Shown: in pieces, positions 1 through 10,650 of the stretch
How the letters are laid out: each line of letters begins with the position of its first letter
How positions within the stretch are numbered: the stretch's first letter is position 1
NCBI RefSeq assembly: GCF_014651895.1
Contig: NZ_BMXT01000001.1
Location: 1,116,001 to 1,180,000 of the forward strand
Direction: 5' to 3'
Source: Rhodanobacter panaciterrae
GTDB lineage: Bacteria; Pseudomonadota; Gammaproteobacteria; Xanthomonadales; Rhodanobacteraceae
Length of the DNA: 64,000 nucleotides
Made by a program: the position numbers and the translations under genes
The notes under the pieces: generated by a model
What the model saw: the letters and a program-made list of their open reading frames with translations, nothing else
Database searches by the model: none
Told to the model about the DNA's origin: nothing

Positions 1-790
1 CTGCCGCGCTTTGCAGGATGCCGTGTGCACTGCCCGAATGCGCGGCGTCGGCGATCAGCTTGAACGCGCAGCGTGGGCCCTGCTGCTGGTTGAGCGTTAG
101 CGTATCCGCCGCACCGCCGGTCGGGATCGCCAGCACGGCATGCCGCGCATTGAGATTGGCGGCGGCGATACGTACCACACCATCGGAGCCGTCCTCGCCG
201 GTGTAGCTGTTGAGGTGGTCGTAGAGCGAGCGGTCCGGGCGGTCACCGGCGAGCACGAACAGATAGCGGCCGCTTGCTGTTGGATCGGCACCATGGATGT
301 GATCGAGGTTGAGTGAGAGCGATTCGGCGCTGCCCAGCTCCAGCCAGTCGAGAATGCGCTGGCCGGGTTGCACGCCATCGAACCACGACTTGAGCCGGCC
401 CAGCACGCCCTTGCCGAGTTGCGCCAGCGCCGAACCGAAGTTCGCCGGCGCCAGCATCACCAGATGGCTGAGCTTGATCGTGCTCATACTGCCGGGCTTG
501 TCGCGCTGGGCGCGCAGCCATTCGCGCACCACCGGACCGCCGGTGGAGTGGGTGATGCAGGCGAAGCTGGCGTCGAGCAGATGCAGGTCGCGCAACGCGT
601 GATCGAATGCACGCACCAGGTCGGGCATGGTCACGGCGTCGTCGAAGCTGACGTACTCGGACAACCACAGGTCGGTCAGCGTCAGCGACAGGCCAGCGGC
701 GGCAGCCTGTTGCTGCAGTTGCGACGGCAACTGACCGTAGGTCGAGGTATTGGTGACGCTCCAGCCGTGGACGAACACGAGGGTGGTCAT
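1..790 (-). CDS. alpha/beta hydrolase, lipase-like (partial, runs off left edge)
   Basis: The frame starts at an ATG at 790 and stays open to base 1, so the C-terminus is missing. The protein begins with a hydrophobic strand and the oxyanion-type HGW (residues 8-10). Near residue 82 it has the nucleophile elbow HSTGG, with Ser as the likely nucleophile. Further on it has a lipase-like APANFGS stretch. These features point to a cytoplasmic esterase or lipase of the alpha/beta hydrolase fold; no signal peptide is seen. The acid and His of the triad lie at least partly in the missing part. The substrate cannot be told from the sequence. It is divergent from the DUF218 gene. Confidence 0.8.
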   Translation of the reverse strand, partial: MTTLVFVHGWSVTNTSTYGQLPSQLQQQAAAAGLSLTLTDLWLSEYVSFDDAVTMPDLVRAFDHALRDLHLLDASFACITHSTGGPVVREWLRAQRDKPGSMSTIKLSHLVMLAPANFGSALAQLGKGVLGRLKSWFDGVQPGQRILDWLELGSAESLSLNLDHIHGADPTASGRYLFVLAGDRPDRSLYDHLNSYTGEDGSDGVVRIAAANLNARHAVLAIPTGGAADTLTLNQQQGPRCAFKLIADAAHSGSAHGILQSAA

Positions 791-924
791 GGCGTACTCC
801 CTGCGATGACCCAGCCTAACCAAACTCGCTCAGCGGCACACCTGCCATGAGGGTTACTTGCGCATGCGTGTACCGCACACCGGCATAATCGCAGCGCCTT
901 CCCGCCGACTAATGCCGAGTTCCC

Positions 925-1686
925 ATGACCCTGGACGCACTGCTCATCCTGATTGTGCTGGCGATCGTGCTGGCCTTGCTGAAGTGGCGTCGCTGCAGTC
1001 GTGCGTTGCTGGCGCTGGCGGTGATCCTGTTGCTGGCAGCGGGTTGCGGGCCGCTGCCGACATGGTTGCTGACCCGGCTGCAATCGGATGTCGCTGTGGA
1101 CACGCCGATCGCGTGGGGACAACGCAACGCGATCGTGCTGCTGGGTGCGGGCACGGTGCGCGTTGCGAATGGCGGGCCGGTGGAGGCGAGCCTGTTCGCG
1201 TACGGACGCATCAGCAAGACTGCGGTGCTGTACCGTGCCTGTCGGCAGAGCGGCAATGCGTGCAAGGTCGAGGTAAGCGGCGGCGATGCGCGCGGGCTCG
1301 GCCAGTCGGAGGCAGCGATCTATGCCGATGACTTGCAGCGGCTCGGTGTCGATGCCGCTGACCTGCTGGTGGAGCCGCGTAGCATGAATACCTGGCAGAA
1401 CGCGCAGTTCAGTGGTCCGCTGCTGAAGTCCTGGGGCGCCGACCGCGTGCTGCTGGTGTCGTCCGGCTTCCACCTGCGCCGCGGCATGCTGTACTTCACG
1501 CACTTCGGCATCCAGGCCACACCGGTGCGCGCCGACTATGTGAACGGCGTGTGGTCTTGGTGGCCGCAGTCATACAACTTCACTGTGGTCGACCTGGCCT
1601 TGCACGAGTACGCAGGCATCGCACGCTACCGTTTTTACAACGCGATGGGCTGGAACGTGCAGGCAACGCGAGCCGGCGCGCTGTAG
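925..1686 (+). CDS. YdcF/DUF218 family membrane-anchored protein
   Basis: 253 residues. Two hydrophobic segments (about residues 3-18 and 26-42) are followed by a DUF218 domain. The domain has the family pattern of a strand ending NAIVLLGAGT, a central SGGDARG and an EPRSMNTWQN motif (conserved Glu, Ser and Asn), then VLLVSSGFHLRR near the C-terminus. DUF218 proteins (YdcF, SanA, ElyC relatives) are tied to envelope homeostasis, and some bind S-adenosylmethionine; the reaction here is unknown. The ATG at 925 was chosen because the N-terminal membrane segments start right after it. It is convergent with the aldehyde dehydrogenase gene. Confidence 0.8.
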   Translation: MTLDALLILIVLAIVLALLKWRRCSRALLALAVILLLAAGCGPLPTWLLTRLQSDVAVDTPIAWGQRNAIVLLGAGTVRVANGGPVEASLFAYGRISKTAVLYRACRQSGNACKVEVSGGDARGLGQSEAAIYADDLQRLGVDAADLLVEPRSMNTWQNAQFSGPLLKSWGADRVLLVSSGFHLRRGMLYFTHFGIQATPVRADYVNGVWSWWPQSYNFTVVDLALHEYAGIARYRFYNAMGWNVQATRAGAL

Positions 1687-1695
1687 TCACGCGGA

Positions 1696-3126
1696 TCAGC
1701 GTTCGCGCATCACCATCAGGCGAATCTCGGTCATGTCCTCGATCGCGTAGCGCACGCCCTCGCGGCCGAGGCCGGACAGTTTCGCGCCGCCATACGGCAT
1801 GTTGTCGACGCGAAAACTGGGGATGTCGTTGACGATCACGCCGCCTTGTTCCAGCTCATTCCATGCGCGCATGGCGTGGTCGAGGCTGTCGGTGAAGATG
1901 CCGGCCTGCAGGCCGTAGTCGGAATCGTTGACCAGCGCGATCGCGTCGTCGAATTTCTTGAACGGGGCGAGCAGGGCGTACGGACCGAACGCTTCCTGCC
2001 GGTTGGCCTTCGCATCGCGCGGCACGTCTTCCATCAAGGTCGCCTCCAGCATGTTGCTGTTGCGCTTGCCGCCGCACAGGATCTTGCCGCCGGCCTTTTC
2101 CGCGTCCACGATCCAGCCGTGCAGGCGCTCGGCGGCGGCCTCGTCGATCATCGGGCCGAGGAACACGTCCTTCTGTTTCGGATCGCCGGCCTTGAGCTTC
2201 TTCGTGGCTGTGACGAGTTTTTTCTTCAGCGCATCGTAGACGTCGACATGCGCGTAGATGCGCTGCACGCCGATGCAACTCTGGCCGGACTGGTAGAACG
2301 CGCCGAAGATCAGCCGCTCGACCACGCGGTCGAGGTGCGCGCCCTGATCCGCATCGACGATACAGGCGGCGTTACCGCCCAGTTCCAGCACCACCTTCTT
2401 GCGGCCGGCGTGAGCTTTCAGCTCCCAGCCAACCTGGCCGCCGGTGAACGAGAGCAGCTTGAAGCGCTCGTCTTCGACCAGCGGGCTGGCGTGTTTTCCA
2501 TCGAGCGTGAGGATCGAGAATGCGCCTTTCGGCAAGTCAGTCTCGGCCAGCACCTCGCCGATGATGAGCGCGCCGATCGGCGTCTTCTCCGATGGCTTCA
2601 GTACGAACGGACAGCCGGCGGCGATCGCCGGCGCGACCTTGTGCGCGACCAGATTCAGCGGGAAGTTGAACGGTGTGATGAACGACACCGGACCCAGCGG
2701 CACGCGTTTGGTGTAGCCGTGATAGCCGTCCAGACGCGAGGCCAGTTCCAGGTTCAGCGTCTCGCCGTTGATGCGCACGGCCTCCTCGGCGGCGATCTGG
2801 AATGTCTCGATCAGCCGAGTCACCTCGCCGGCGGAGTCCTTGATCGGCTTGCCAGCCTCGATGCACAGCGCCTCGGCCAGTTCGTCGCGACGTTCGGCAA
2901 AGCGTTTCGCGCAATGCTGCAACACCGCCTGGCGCGCCCACGGTTTGAAGTTGCGCATCGGCGTGGTGGCCTTCACCGCGGCAGCGATCGCCTTCTCGGT
3001 AGTCCTCGCATCAGGCACCGCAACCCGAGTGGCCACCTTGCCGCTGTACTTGTCCAGCACGGCCAGATCGGTGTTCGGCTGCTGCGGCTGATTGGCGAGG
3101 TAGTAGGGGTAGGATTTCTTGAGCAT
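1696..3126 (-). CDS. NAD(P)-dependent aldehyde dehydrogenase
   Basis: 476 residues from the ATG at 3126, which has a GAAGG Shine-Dalgarno six bases upstream; upstream ATGs up to 3159 are in frame but lack a ribosome site. ALDH superfamily: general base Glu at about residue 248 in ELGGN, catalytic Cys at about 284 in QSGQSC, and a conserved EAFGP near residue 380. It would oxidise an aldehyde to an acid with NAD(P)+. The overall look resembles the lactaldehyde/phosphonoacetaldehyde/succinate-semialdehyde branch, but the substrate cannot be assigned. It stands alone, between the DUF218 gene and xseA. Confidence 0.88.
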   Translation of the reverse strand: MLKKSYPYYLANQPQQPNTDLAVLDKYSGKVATRVAVPDARTTEKAIAAAVKATTPMRNFKPWARQAVLQHCAKRFAERRDELAEALCIEAGKPIKDSAGEVTRLIETFQIAAEEAVRINGETLNLELASRLDGYHGYTKRVPLGPVSFITPFNFPLNLVAHKVAPAIAAGCPFVLKPSEKTPIGALIIGEVLAETDLPKGAFSILTLDGKHASPLVEDERFKLLSFTGGQVGWELKAHAGRKKVVLELGGNAACIVDADQGAHLDRVVERLIFGAFYQSGQSCIGVQRIYAHVDVYDALKKKLVTATKKLKAGDPKQKDVFLGPMIDEAAAERLHGWIVDAEKAGGKILCGGKRNSNMLEATLMEDVPRDAKANRQEAFGPYALLAPFKKFDDAIALVNDSDYGLQAGIFTDSLDHAMRAWNELEQGGVIVNDIPSFRVDNMPYGGAKLSGLGREGVRYAIEDMTEIRLMVMRER

Positions 3127-3192
3127 GGCCTTCGTCATTGACGGCATCGCATCAAGCATAAATGCACGCGGTGTTCAGCGAATGTGAGCCAT

Positions 3193-4542
3193 TCAGTCTT
3201 CGCTGACCCGCAACGGCAACTCGCCATCAACCAGGCGCGCACGCAAGGCGGTGCCGACGGCGACGTGCTTCGCCGAGCGCAGCACCTGGCCATCGGCCTC
3301 GAACAGAATCGCGTAGCCCCGCTCCAGCGTGGCCAGCGGACTCACCGCATGCAGTGCGTGACCGGCATGGCGCAGCTTTGTCTGCTGCCGTTCGAAGAGG
3401 TAGGTGATGGTACGGCGCAGGCGTTGATCCTGTTCGGCCAGCCGACGCGCCAGTAGCGGCAACCGCGCGCTAGGGTGTTGTGCCAGCAGGCGTGCGTGCA
3501 ACCGTTCCAGTCGGGTATGGCGAAGCTGGCTCTGTTCGCGCAGCACCGCAGTCAAACAGCGCTGCAGATGCAACAGCCTTTCGTGGTCACGCTGCAGTCG
3601 CGCCTGTGGTCGCTGTGTCTGCAGTCGTGCCAGCAGATGATCGACGCGTTGCGCCTGTGCCTGCAGTTGACGTTGCTGCAGGGTGAGCAGGCGCTGCAGC
3701 AGCTGCTGCAGATGACGGTCGATCGCCACTGCATCGGGCACCAGCAACTCGGCTGCGGCCGAGGGGGTCGGCGCGCGCAGATCGGCGACGAAGTCAGCAA
3801 TGCTGAAGTCGATCTCGTGGCCGACGGCGGAAACCACCGGCACCGCACTGGCATGAATCGCCCGCGCCACGACCTCGTCGTTGAACGCCCACAGGTCTTC
3901 CAGCGAGCCGCCGCCGCGGGTCAGTAGCAGGACGTCGTAACGGCCGCTGGCCGAGGCCTTGCGCAACATCTTGACGATCGCTGGTGGCGCCTCGCGACCC
4001 TGCACCGGCACCGGCAGTACCTCGACATCGGCCAGTGGCCAGCGCCGCGCCAGTACGCTCAGCACGTCGCGTACGGCGGCGCCGGTGGCCGAGGTGATCA
4101 CGCCGATGCGGCGCGCGTAACGGGGCAGGGCGCGCTTGCGCGTCTGCGCGAACAGGCCTTCGGCATCGAGTCGTGCCTTGAGTTGTTCGAACTCGCGTTG
4201 CAGCGCGCCTTCGCCGGCCAGTTCCATGTATTCGGCGACCAGCTGGAATTCGCCGCGCGGTTCGTACAGGCCGACCTTGGCGCGCAGCAGCACCTGCATG
4301 CCGTCGGCCGGGCGGAAACGCAGGGCGGACGCTTTCAGCTTGAACATCGCGCAGCGCACCTGCGCGCCGCTGTCCTTCAGAGTGAAGTACAGATGGCCGG
4401 ACGCGGGTTTGGCCACGTTCGACAGCTCGCCCTCGATCCACACCTGCGGCAGCGCATCACCCAGCAGGTCGCGCACCAGCCGGTTGAGCGAGCTTGGGGT
4501 CAGGACGTGGCGCGGTGTGGTGTCGTCGGACGGCGCATGCAT
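3193..4542 (-). CDS. xseA: exodeoxyribonuclease VII large subunit
   Basis: 449 residues, the usual length. An N-terminal OB-fold (about 10-110, with VWIEGELSNVAKPASGH) is followed by the catalytic region with IGVITSATGAAVRDVL, the LTRGGGSLEDLW loop and SAVGHEIDF. A long Gln/Arg/Leu-rich coiled coil follows (about 275-400), then a short C-terminal strand region. ExoVII degrades single-stranded DNA from both ends, with the small subunit XseB (not in this window). The ATG at 4542 is followed at once by the conserved LTPSSLNRLV. A terminator-like hairpin separates it from the upstream phospholipase-D-like gene. Confidence 0.96.
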   Translation of the reverse strand: MHAPSDDTTPRHVLTPSSLNRLVRDLLGDALPQVWIEGELSNVAKPASGHLYFTLKDSGAQVRCAMFKLKASALRFRPADGMQVLLRAKVGLYEPRGEFQLVAEYMELAGEGALQREFEQLKARLDAEGLFAQTRKRALPRYARRIGVITSATGAAVRDVLSVLARRWPLADVEVLPVPVQGREAPPAIVKMLRKASASGRYDVLLLTRGGGSLEDLWAFNDEVVARAIHASAVPVVSAVGHEIDFSIADFVADLRAPTPSAAAELLVPDAVAIDRHLQQLLQRLLTLQQRQLQAQAQRVDHLLARLQTQRPQARLQRDHERLLHLQRCLTAVLREQSQLRHTRLERLHARLLAQHPSARLPLLARRLAEQDQRLRRTITYLFERQQTKLRHAGHALHAVSPLATLERGYAILFEADGQVLRSAKHVAVGTALRARLVDGELPLRVSED

Positions 4543-4583
4543 AAGGGGAGCGAGCCTAGCATGGTGAAAGTATCAAGTCGTGA

Positions 4584-4631
4584 AAAAACATCTGCTTGAA
4601 GGAGGGAGTGCAGGGAGCACTTCAAGCAGAT
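4584..4631 (-). terminator. intrinsic terminator after the PLD-family gene
   Basis: Perfect 11-bp arms at 4590-4600 and 4621-4631 with an inner GTGC/GCAC stem. On the minus strand the hairpin is followed by a run of six T. It sits just past the stop of the PLD-family gene (4642) and upstream of xseA, as expected for a rho-independent terminator. Confidence 0.75.
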
Positions 4632-4641
4632 TTTGCGACGT

Positions 4642-6084
<1,443 letters not shown>

Positions 6085-6150
6085 GCAACGAGTTTAGGCG
6101 ATGACCTGTGTGCACGTTGTCTTTGGCAAGCTTCTGGCATGATCTGGCGC

Positions 6151-8094
6151 ATGCCGATCGAGCACCGCTACACCGACACCGATGCCTGCGCGCGCTACCT
6201 CGCCGAGGAACTGGGGGCGGACCTGCGCATTGCCGCGCCGCTGGGTCTGGGCAAGCCGCATGGGCTGCTCAATGCGTTGTACCGCGATACCGCGGCTGAT
6301 CCGGCCCGTTCGTTGCGTCTGTACACCGCGCTGTCGCTGACCCGGCCGCAGCCGGCGCCGGGGCTGGAGCAGCGGTTTCTCGAGCCGTTCCTCAAACGTC
6401 ACTTCGGCGCCGATCAGGTCGATCCGCAATACGCGCTGGATCAGGCGCGCAATGCGCTACCGTCGAATGTCGAAGTGCACGAGTTCTACCTGCAGTCCGG
6501 TGCGCTGCTGCGTTCGGGCAGCGCGCAGCGCAACTACATCAGCCAGAACTACACCCACGTCGCCCGCGACCTGGTGGTGCAGGATATCAACCTGCTGGTG
6601 CAGTTGGTGGCGCGCCGCGAGGGGCCGGACGGTGTGCGCTACAGCCTCTCGTGCAATCCGGATCTGACTTTGGATTTCCTGCGCCAGGCGCAGCTCGCCG
6701 GCAAGCAGCGACCGATGTGCGTGGCGGTGGTGCATCCGGATCTGCCGTATCTGAGCGGCGAAGCCGAAGTGGCCGAAGCCTATTTCGACGTGGAACTGCA
6801 GCCGGAAACCTCGCCGCCGCTGTTCGCGCTGCCGCGGTTGCCGGTCGATCTGGCCGAATACGCGCTGGGCCTGCACGCCAGCGCACTGGTCAAGGATGGC
6901 GGCTGCCTGCAGATCGGCATCGGCGCGTTGTCCGACGCGCTGGTCAAGGCGCTGCTGTTGCGCCAGCAGGACAACACCATGTGGCGACGCGCGCTGGTAG
7001 CGCTGGATCCGCGTGGCGCCACGCATGCGATGGCCGGATGGCTGGGTGGCCTGGCGGCGTTCCAGACCGGCCTGTATGGCGCCAGCGAAATGGTGATGGA
7101 CGGCTTCATGCACCTGCAACGCGCCGGCATCCTGAAGCGGCGCAGCTGGGACAACCTCGCACTGGAACGTGCCTCGGTCGCCGGGCGACTGGCTGATGAC
7201 GTGCCCGGTGGACACTACCTGCGCGGCGCGTTCTTTCTCGGCTCGCACGAACTGTACGAATGGCTCGATGCCACCGAGGCGGCCGATCCGGATGCGATCG
7301 ACATGTGTCCGGTTTCCAACGTCAATCAGCTGTACGGCGATCACCAGGCGCTGGCGATGTTGCAGCGACGCGGTGCGCGCTTTTTCAACACCTGCATGAT
7401 GGCGACCCTGCTCGGTGCGGCCGTGTCGGACACACTGGACGATGGCAGCGTGGTCAGTGGCGTCGGCGGTCAGTACAACTTCGTGGCGATGGCGCATGAG
7501 TTGCCGGAAGGTCGCTCGGCGCTGCTGCTGCGCGCGACCCGGCAGGTGCGTGGCGGCATCGAGAGCAACATCCGCTGGAACTACGGCCAGACCACCATCC
7601 CGCGCCATCTGCGCGATATCTTCATCACGGAATACGGCGTCGCCGACCTGCGCGGCAAGAGCGACAGCGAGTGCGTCGAGGCGATGTTGTCGATCAGCGA
7701 TGCGCGCTTTCTCGACGCGCTGTGCGCGCAGGCGAAGGCCCACGGCAAGCTGGCAGCGGATTTCGTGATACCCGAAGCCTGGCGTCGGCATCGTCCGCGC
7801 TACCTGCGCGAGGCGCTGGCGCCGTTCCAGCACAAAGGCCTGTTGCCGACGTTTCCGTTCGGCAGCGATTTCAGCGAGGTCGAGCAGCGCCTGCTGCCGG
7901 CATTGAACTGGCTGAAAGCCGGCGGCAGCAGCTGGCGTGGAAGATTCCGGCTGCTGCGCGCAGCCTGTCGGCCCGGCGCAGTGGCTTCGGGTGAAGCCGA
8001 GGCGTTGGCGCGGATGAGCCTGACTCATCCGGTCAAGCTGGTCGATCGCCTGCAACGTCGCCTGCTGCAGGCGGCACTGCGGCGAAAAATGTAG
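6151..8094 (+). CDS. acetyl-CoA hydrolase/transferase family protein
   Basis: 647 residues from the ATG at 6151; an in-frame ATG at 6139 is also possible. Family traits (COG0427-like): the N-terminal GLGKPHGLLNALY segment, a central QIGIGALSDAL loop, SGVGGQYNF and the C-terminal ITEYGVADLRGKS. Relatives move CoA between acetate, succinate, butyrate and similar acids, or hydrolyse acetyl-CoA. This protein is longer than typical 500-residue members because of an extended N-terminal half and a short C-terminal tail. The frame continues open far upstream, but that part lies antisense to the PLD gene and is not coding. Its TAG stop lies inside a REP repeat. Confidence 0.85.
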   Translation: MPIEHRYTDTDACARYLAEELGADLRIAAPLGLGKPHGLLNALYRDTAADPARSLRLYTALSLTRPQPAPGLEQRFLEPFLKRHFGADQVDPQYALDQARNALPSNVEVHEFYLQSGALLRSGSAQRNYISQNYTHVARDLVVQDINLLVQLVARREGPDGVRYSLSCNPDLTLDFLRQAQLAGKQRPMCVAVVHPDLPYLSGEAEVAEAYFDVELQPETSPPLFALPRLPVDLAEYALGLHASALVKDGGCLQIGIGALSDALVKALLLRQQDNTMWRRALVALDPRGATHAMAGWLGGLAAFQTGLYGASEMVMDGFMHLQRAGILKRRSWDNLALERASVAGRLADDVPGGHYLRGAFFLGSHELYEWLDATEAADPDAIDMCPVSNVNQLYGDHQALAMLQRRGARFFNTCMMATLLGAAVSDTLDDGSVVSGVGGQYNFVAMAHELPEGRSALLLRATRQVRGGIESNIRWNYGQTTIPRHLRDIFITEYGVADLRGKSDSECVEAMLSISDARFLDALCAQAKAHGKLAADFVIPEAWRRHRPRYLREALAPFQHKGLLPTFPFGSDFSEVEQRLLPALNWLKAGGSSWRGRFRLLRAACRPGAVASGEAEALARMSLTHPVKLVDRLQRRLLQAALRRKM

Positions 8095-8170
8095 GAGCCC
8101 GCTGGCGGGCAATGCTCTTCGTCTTTCGTACATGGGAACAAGAGCATTGCCTGCCAGCGGGCTCCTACAT
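8089..8170. repeat. inverted pair of GTAG-type REP elements (BIME-like)
   Basis: Arms of 31 bases at 8089-8119 and 8140-8170 are inverted copies with one mismatch, separated by a 20-base loop. Each copy starts GTAGGAG and has an inner palindrome, GCCCGC/GCGGGC in the left arm. The GTAG head plus hairpin is the hallmark of REP elements mobilised by RAYT transposases. The pair lies between convergent genes and supplies the TAG stop of both. It can form a large cruciform or RNA hairpin and may act as a bidirectional transcription end, though no T-run follows. A related single copy is at 32510-32537. Confidence 0.85.
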
Positions 8171-8362
8171 GTCTGGCGTGGACGGATCGGTTTCTTCGGG
8201 GAGCTTCGGGGTGGGCTCTTGCGGCGGATCATCCAGCAGCGGCAGGATCGCGGGGCTGTCCAGATCGTCGAACTGCTGATGATTGACCGCCCAGAAGAAC
8301 AGCGCCACCGCGACCACGATGACCAGCAGAGTGACCGGAATCAGCACCAGCAGGATGTTCAT
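8165..8362 (-). CDS. ccoS: cbb3 oxidase assembly protein CcoS
   Basis: 65 residues: one membrane segment (about 3-25) ending in FFWAV, then the conserved QFDDLD and a Pro/Asp-rich tail. This is the typical CcoS layout. CcoS is needed for insertion of cofactors into the cbb3 oxidase. Its start overlaps the ccoI stop by four bases (8359-8362), so translation is coupled. The last codons and TAG stop lie in the REP arm, so the extreme C-terminus has been rewritten by the repeat. Confidence 0.93.
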   Translation of the reverse strand: MNILLVLIPVTLLVIVVAVALFFWAVNHQQFDDLDSPAILPLLDDPPQEPTPKLPEETDPSTPDM

Positions 8363-10650
8363 GCGTGCAGCTCACTCGTGCTTTCCGTAGGGCCGGTCGG
8401 GTCTGGATGCTCGGATGTTTCGTCGCGGCCGACGCGCAGCGCGTTCAGCACCACCACCAGCGAGCTCAGCGACATGCCGATCCCGGCCAGCCATGGCGGC
8501 ACGTAGCCGAATGCGGCGAACGGTACGGCGCACAGGTTGTACAGCAGCGACCAGCGCCGGCTCTGTGCCATCACCCGTTGCACTTGACGGGCGATCACGC
8601 GGGCATCGATCAGGCCGTCCAGGCGTCCATCCAGCAACAGCAGGTCGGCGTGCGCCTGCGCCAGCTCGGTGCCCGAGGTCAGCGCGGCGGAGACGTCGGC
8701 GCCGGCCAGCAATGGTGCGTCGTTGCTGCCATCACCGACGGCCAGCGTGAGGCGGCCGTCGCGTCGCGCGGCCTGCAGCCGTTCCAGCTTGTCGGCGGGC
8801 GACTGGCGTGCATGCCAGTCGTCGATGCCGAGACGCTTGGCCAATGCAGCCACGCGTGTTGCGTCATCGCCGCTGGCGATCGTCGGCAGGATGCCGTCGG
8901 CGCGCAGCGCGTCGAGCATGCGGCGCGCGTCGGCGCGCGGTTGTTCGTCCAGATGGAACGCCGCGATGGCGCCTTGCGCATCGGCCAGCAATAGCGCGCC
9001 CGCCGTACTGACTGGCGCGGGTTGGCTGCTCGGCGCGAGTGCGAAGTCGGCGCGACCCAGGCGCAGCGGGCGACCATCGACTTCGCCACTGATGCCGGCA
9101 CCGGCGCTGACCTGCACCGACTGCGCACGCAATGGCAGCGCGTACTGGCGGGCGGCATCGGCGAGCGCACGGGTCAGTGGATGCGAACTTTCGTGGGCCA
9201 GCGCAGCGGCCAGTTGCAGCACCTGTTCCGGCGTGTCACCGCGCAGCGGTTCGACCGCGCGGCGATCCAGTTGCGGCACGCTTAGCGTGCCGGTCTTGTC
9301 GAACAGCGCGTAGTCGACCTGCGCCAGCGTGACGAGTGCGGCGCCGTCGGTGACCAGCACGCCGCGACCGGCCAGCACGCCGAGTGCGCGGGTCAGCGTG
9401 GCCGGTCGGGTCAGCGCGAACGCGCAGGGGCAGGCCACCACCAGCACGGCCACGGCGGCCTCGAAGGCGCGCGCGGGATCGACCAGCAGCCAGCCCAGCG
9501 CAGTGAGCGCAGTCAGCAACAACACGCGGCTGACGAAGCGGCCGATCTCGCGGTCGCTGCTACCGAGCAGGCTGCGCGCCTGCCGTGCACGAGCGGCCAG
9601 CGCACCCAGTCGCGCCATCGTGGTGGTCGCTCCGCCATGCTCAACGTGCAGCTCGGCCGGCCCGGACAGCAGCACGCTGCCGGCGATCAGCCGCTCGCCA
9701 CGTACGCGGTACAGCGGGCGGGATTCGCCCGACAGTAACGCCTCGTCCACCTGCACGCGCGCGCTTTCCAGTACGCCGTCCGCCGGCACGGTGCTGCCTT
9801 CGGCGATATGCACGCGATCGCCGGGCAGCAGGGTGATCGCGGCGACCGTTTCCAGTTCGCCATCGTCGCGTCGGCGTTCGGCCAGCAGGGGCGATGCGTC
9901 GATCACCGCGTCACCGAGCGCGCCGCTGCGATGGCGCGAGCGCAGTTCCAGATAACGACCGCCGAGCAACAGGAACACGAACATGCTCACCGAATCGAAG
10001 TAGATCTCGCCGCTGCCGCGCAGCGTGTTGAACGTGCTGGCGAGGAACACCAGCGCCACCGCCAGCGCCACCGGCAGGTTGATGCCGAGCCGGCGTTCGC
10101 GCAGTTCGCGCACGGCGCCGGCGAAGAATGGCCGGGCCGAGTAGAACACCAGCGGCACGGTGGTGATCAGGCCGAGCCAGCGGAACAGGTGGCGCGTGCT
10201 GAAGTCGACGAAATCGACCACGCCGATGTAGATCACGAACGCGTACGTCATCACCTGCATCGCGCACATGCCGGCGACCAGCAGCCGCTTCAGCGCATCG
10301 TGCTGTTCGCGCGAGCGGGCGTCGTCGATGCTGTCGTGCTGCAGCGGCTGCGCCGGGCAGTGCGCGGCGGCAAAGTTGTCGAGCAGGCTGGGCAGGGAGG
10401 TGCGCTGCGCATCCCACACCACACGCACGCGCCGGGCCGGACGGTCGATGGTTACATGCCGCACGCCGGGCAGGGCGCGAATGCGTTGCTCCAGCCACAG
10501 CACCTGCCGCGGGTCATGCAACGATTCGACGCGCAAGGCGATCTCGCTGCAACCGTCGCGGCGACTGCGCAACACCTGCGCGGCGAGTTGTGGATGGGCC
10601 CATGCCGCATAAGTGCCCGCTGCATAAGTGCCGGCCGCGCAAGTGCTCAT
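8359..10650 (-). CDS. ccoI: P-type copper-transporting ATPase CcoI/FixI
   Basis: 763 residues from the ATG at 10650, overlapping the upstream small gene by ATGA. P1B-ATPase marks: CPC ion motif at about 407-409 followed by AFALTRP, LSGES actuator loop, phosphorylation motif DKTGT at about 451, and GDGSNDAP hinge. In cbb3 clusters CcoI exports copper across the inner membrane for CuB of CcoN. Odd points: the N-terminal HMA-like fold (about residues 25-95) lacks the usual CxxC metal-binding pair, and the first residues form a short tandem AAGTY repeat from imperfect 15-base repeats. A longer in-frame upstream extension overlaps the small gene and was rejected. Confidence 0.93.
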   Translation of the reverse strand: MSTCAAGTYAAGTYAAWAHPQLAAQVLRSRRDGCSEIALRVESLHDPRQVLWLEQRIRALPGVRHVTIDRPARRVRVVWDAQRTSLPSLLDNFAAAHCPAQPLQHDSIDDARSREQHDALKRLLVAGMCAMQVMTYAFVIYIGVVDFVDFSTRHLFRWLGLITTVPLVFYSARPFFAGAVRELRERRLGINLPVALAVALVFLASTFNTLRGSGEIYFDSVSMFVFLLLGGRYLELRSRHRSGALGDAVIDASPLLAERRRDDGELETVAAITLLPGDRVHIAEGSTVPADGVLESARVQVDEALLSGESRPLYRVRGERLIAGSVLLSGPAELHVEHGGATTTMARLGALAARARQARSLLGSSDREIGRFVSRVLLLTALTALGWLLVDPARAFEAAVAVLVVACPCAFALTRPATLTRALGVLAGRGVLVTDGAALVTLAQVDYALFDKTGTLSVPQLDRRAVEPLRGDTPEQVLQLAAALAHESSHPLTRALADAARQYALPLRAQSVQVSAGAGISGEVDGRPLRLGRADFALAPSSQPAPVSTAGALLLADAQGAIAAFHLDEQPRADARRMLDALRADGILPTIASGDDATRVAALAKRLGIDDWHARQSPADKLERLQAARRDGRLTLAVGDGSNDAPLLAGADVSAALTSGTELAQAHADLLLLDGRLDGLIDARVIARQVQRVMAQSRRWSLLYNLCAVPFAAFGYVPPWLAGIGMSLSSLVVVLNALRVGRDETSEHPDPTGPTESTSELHA

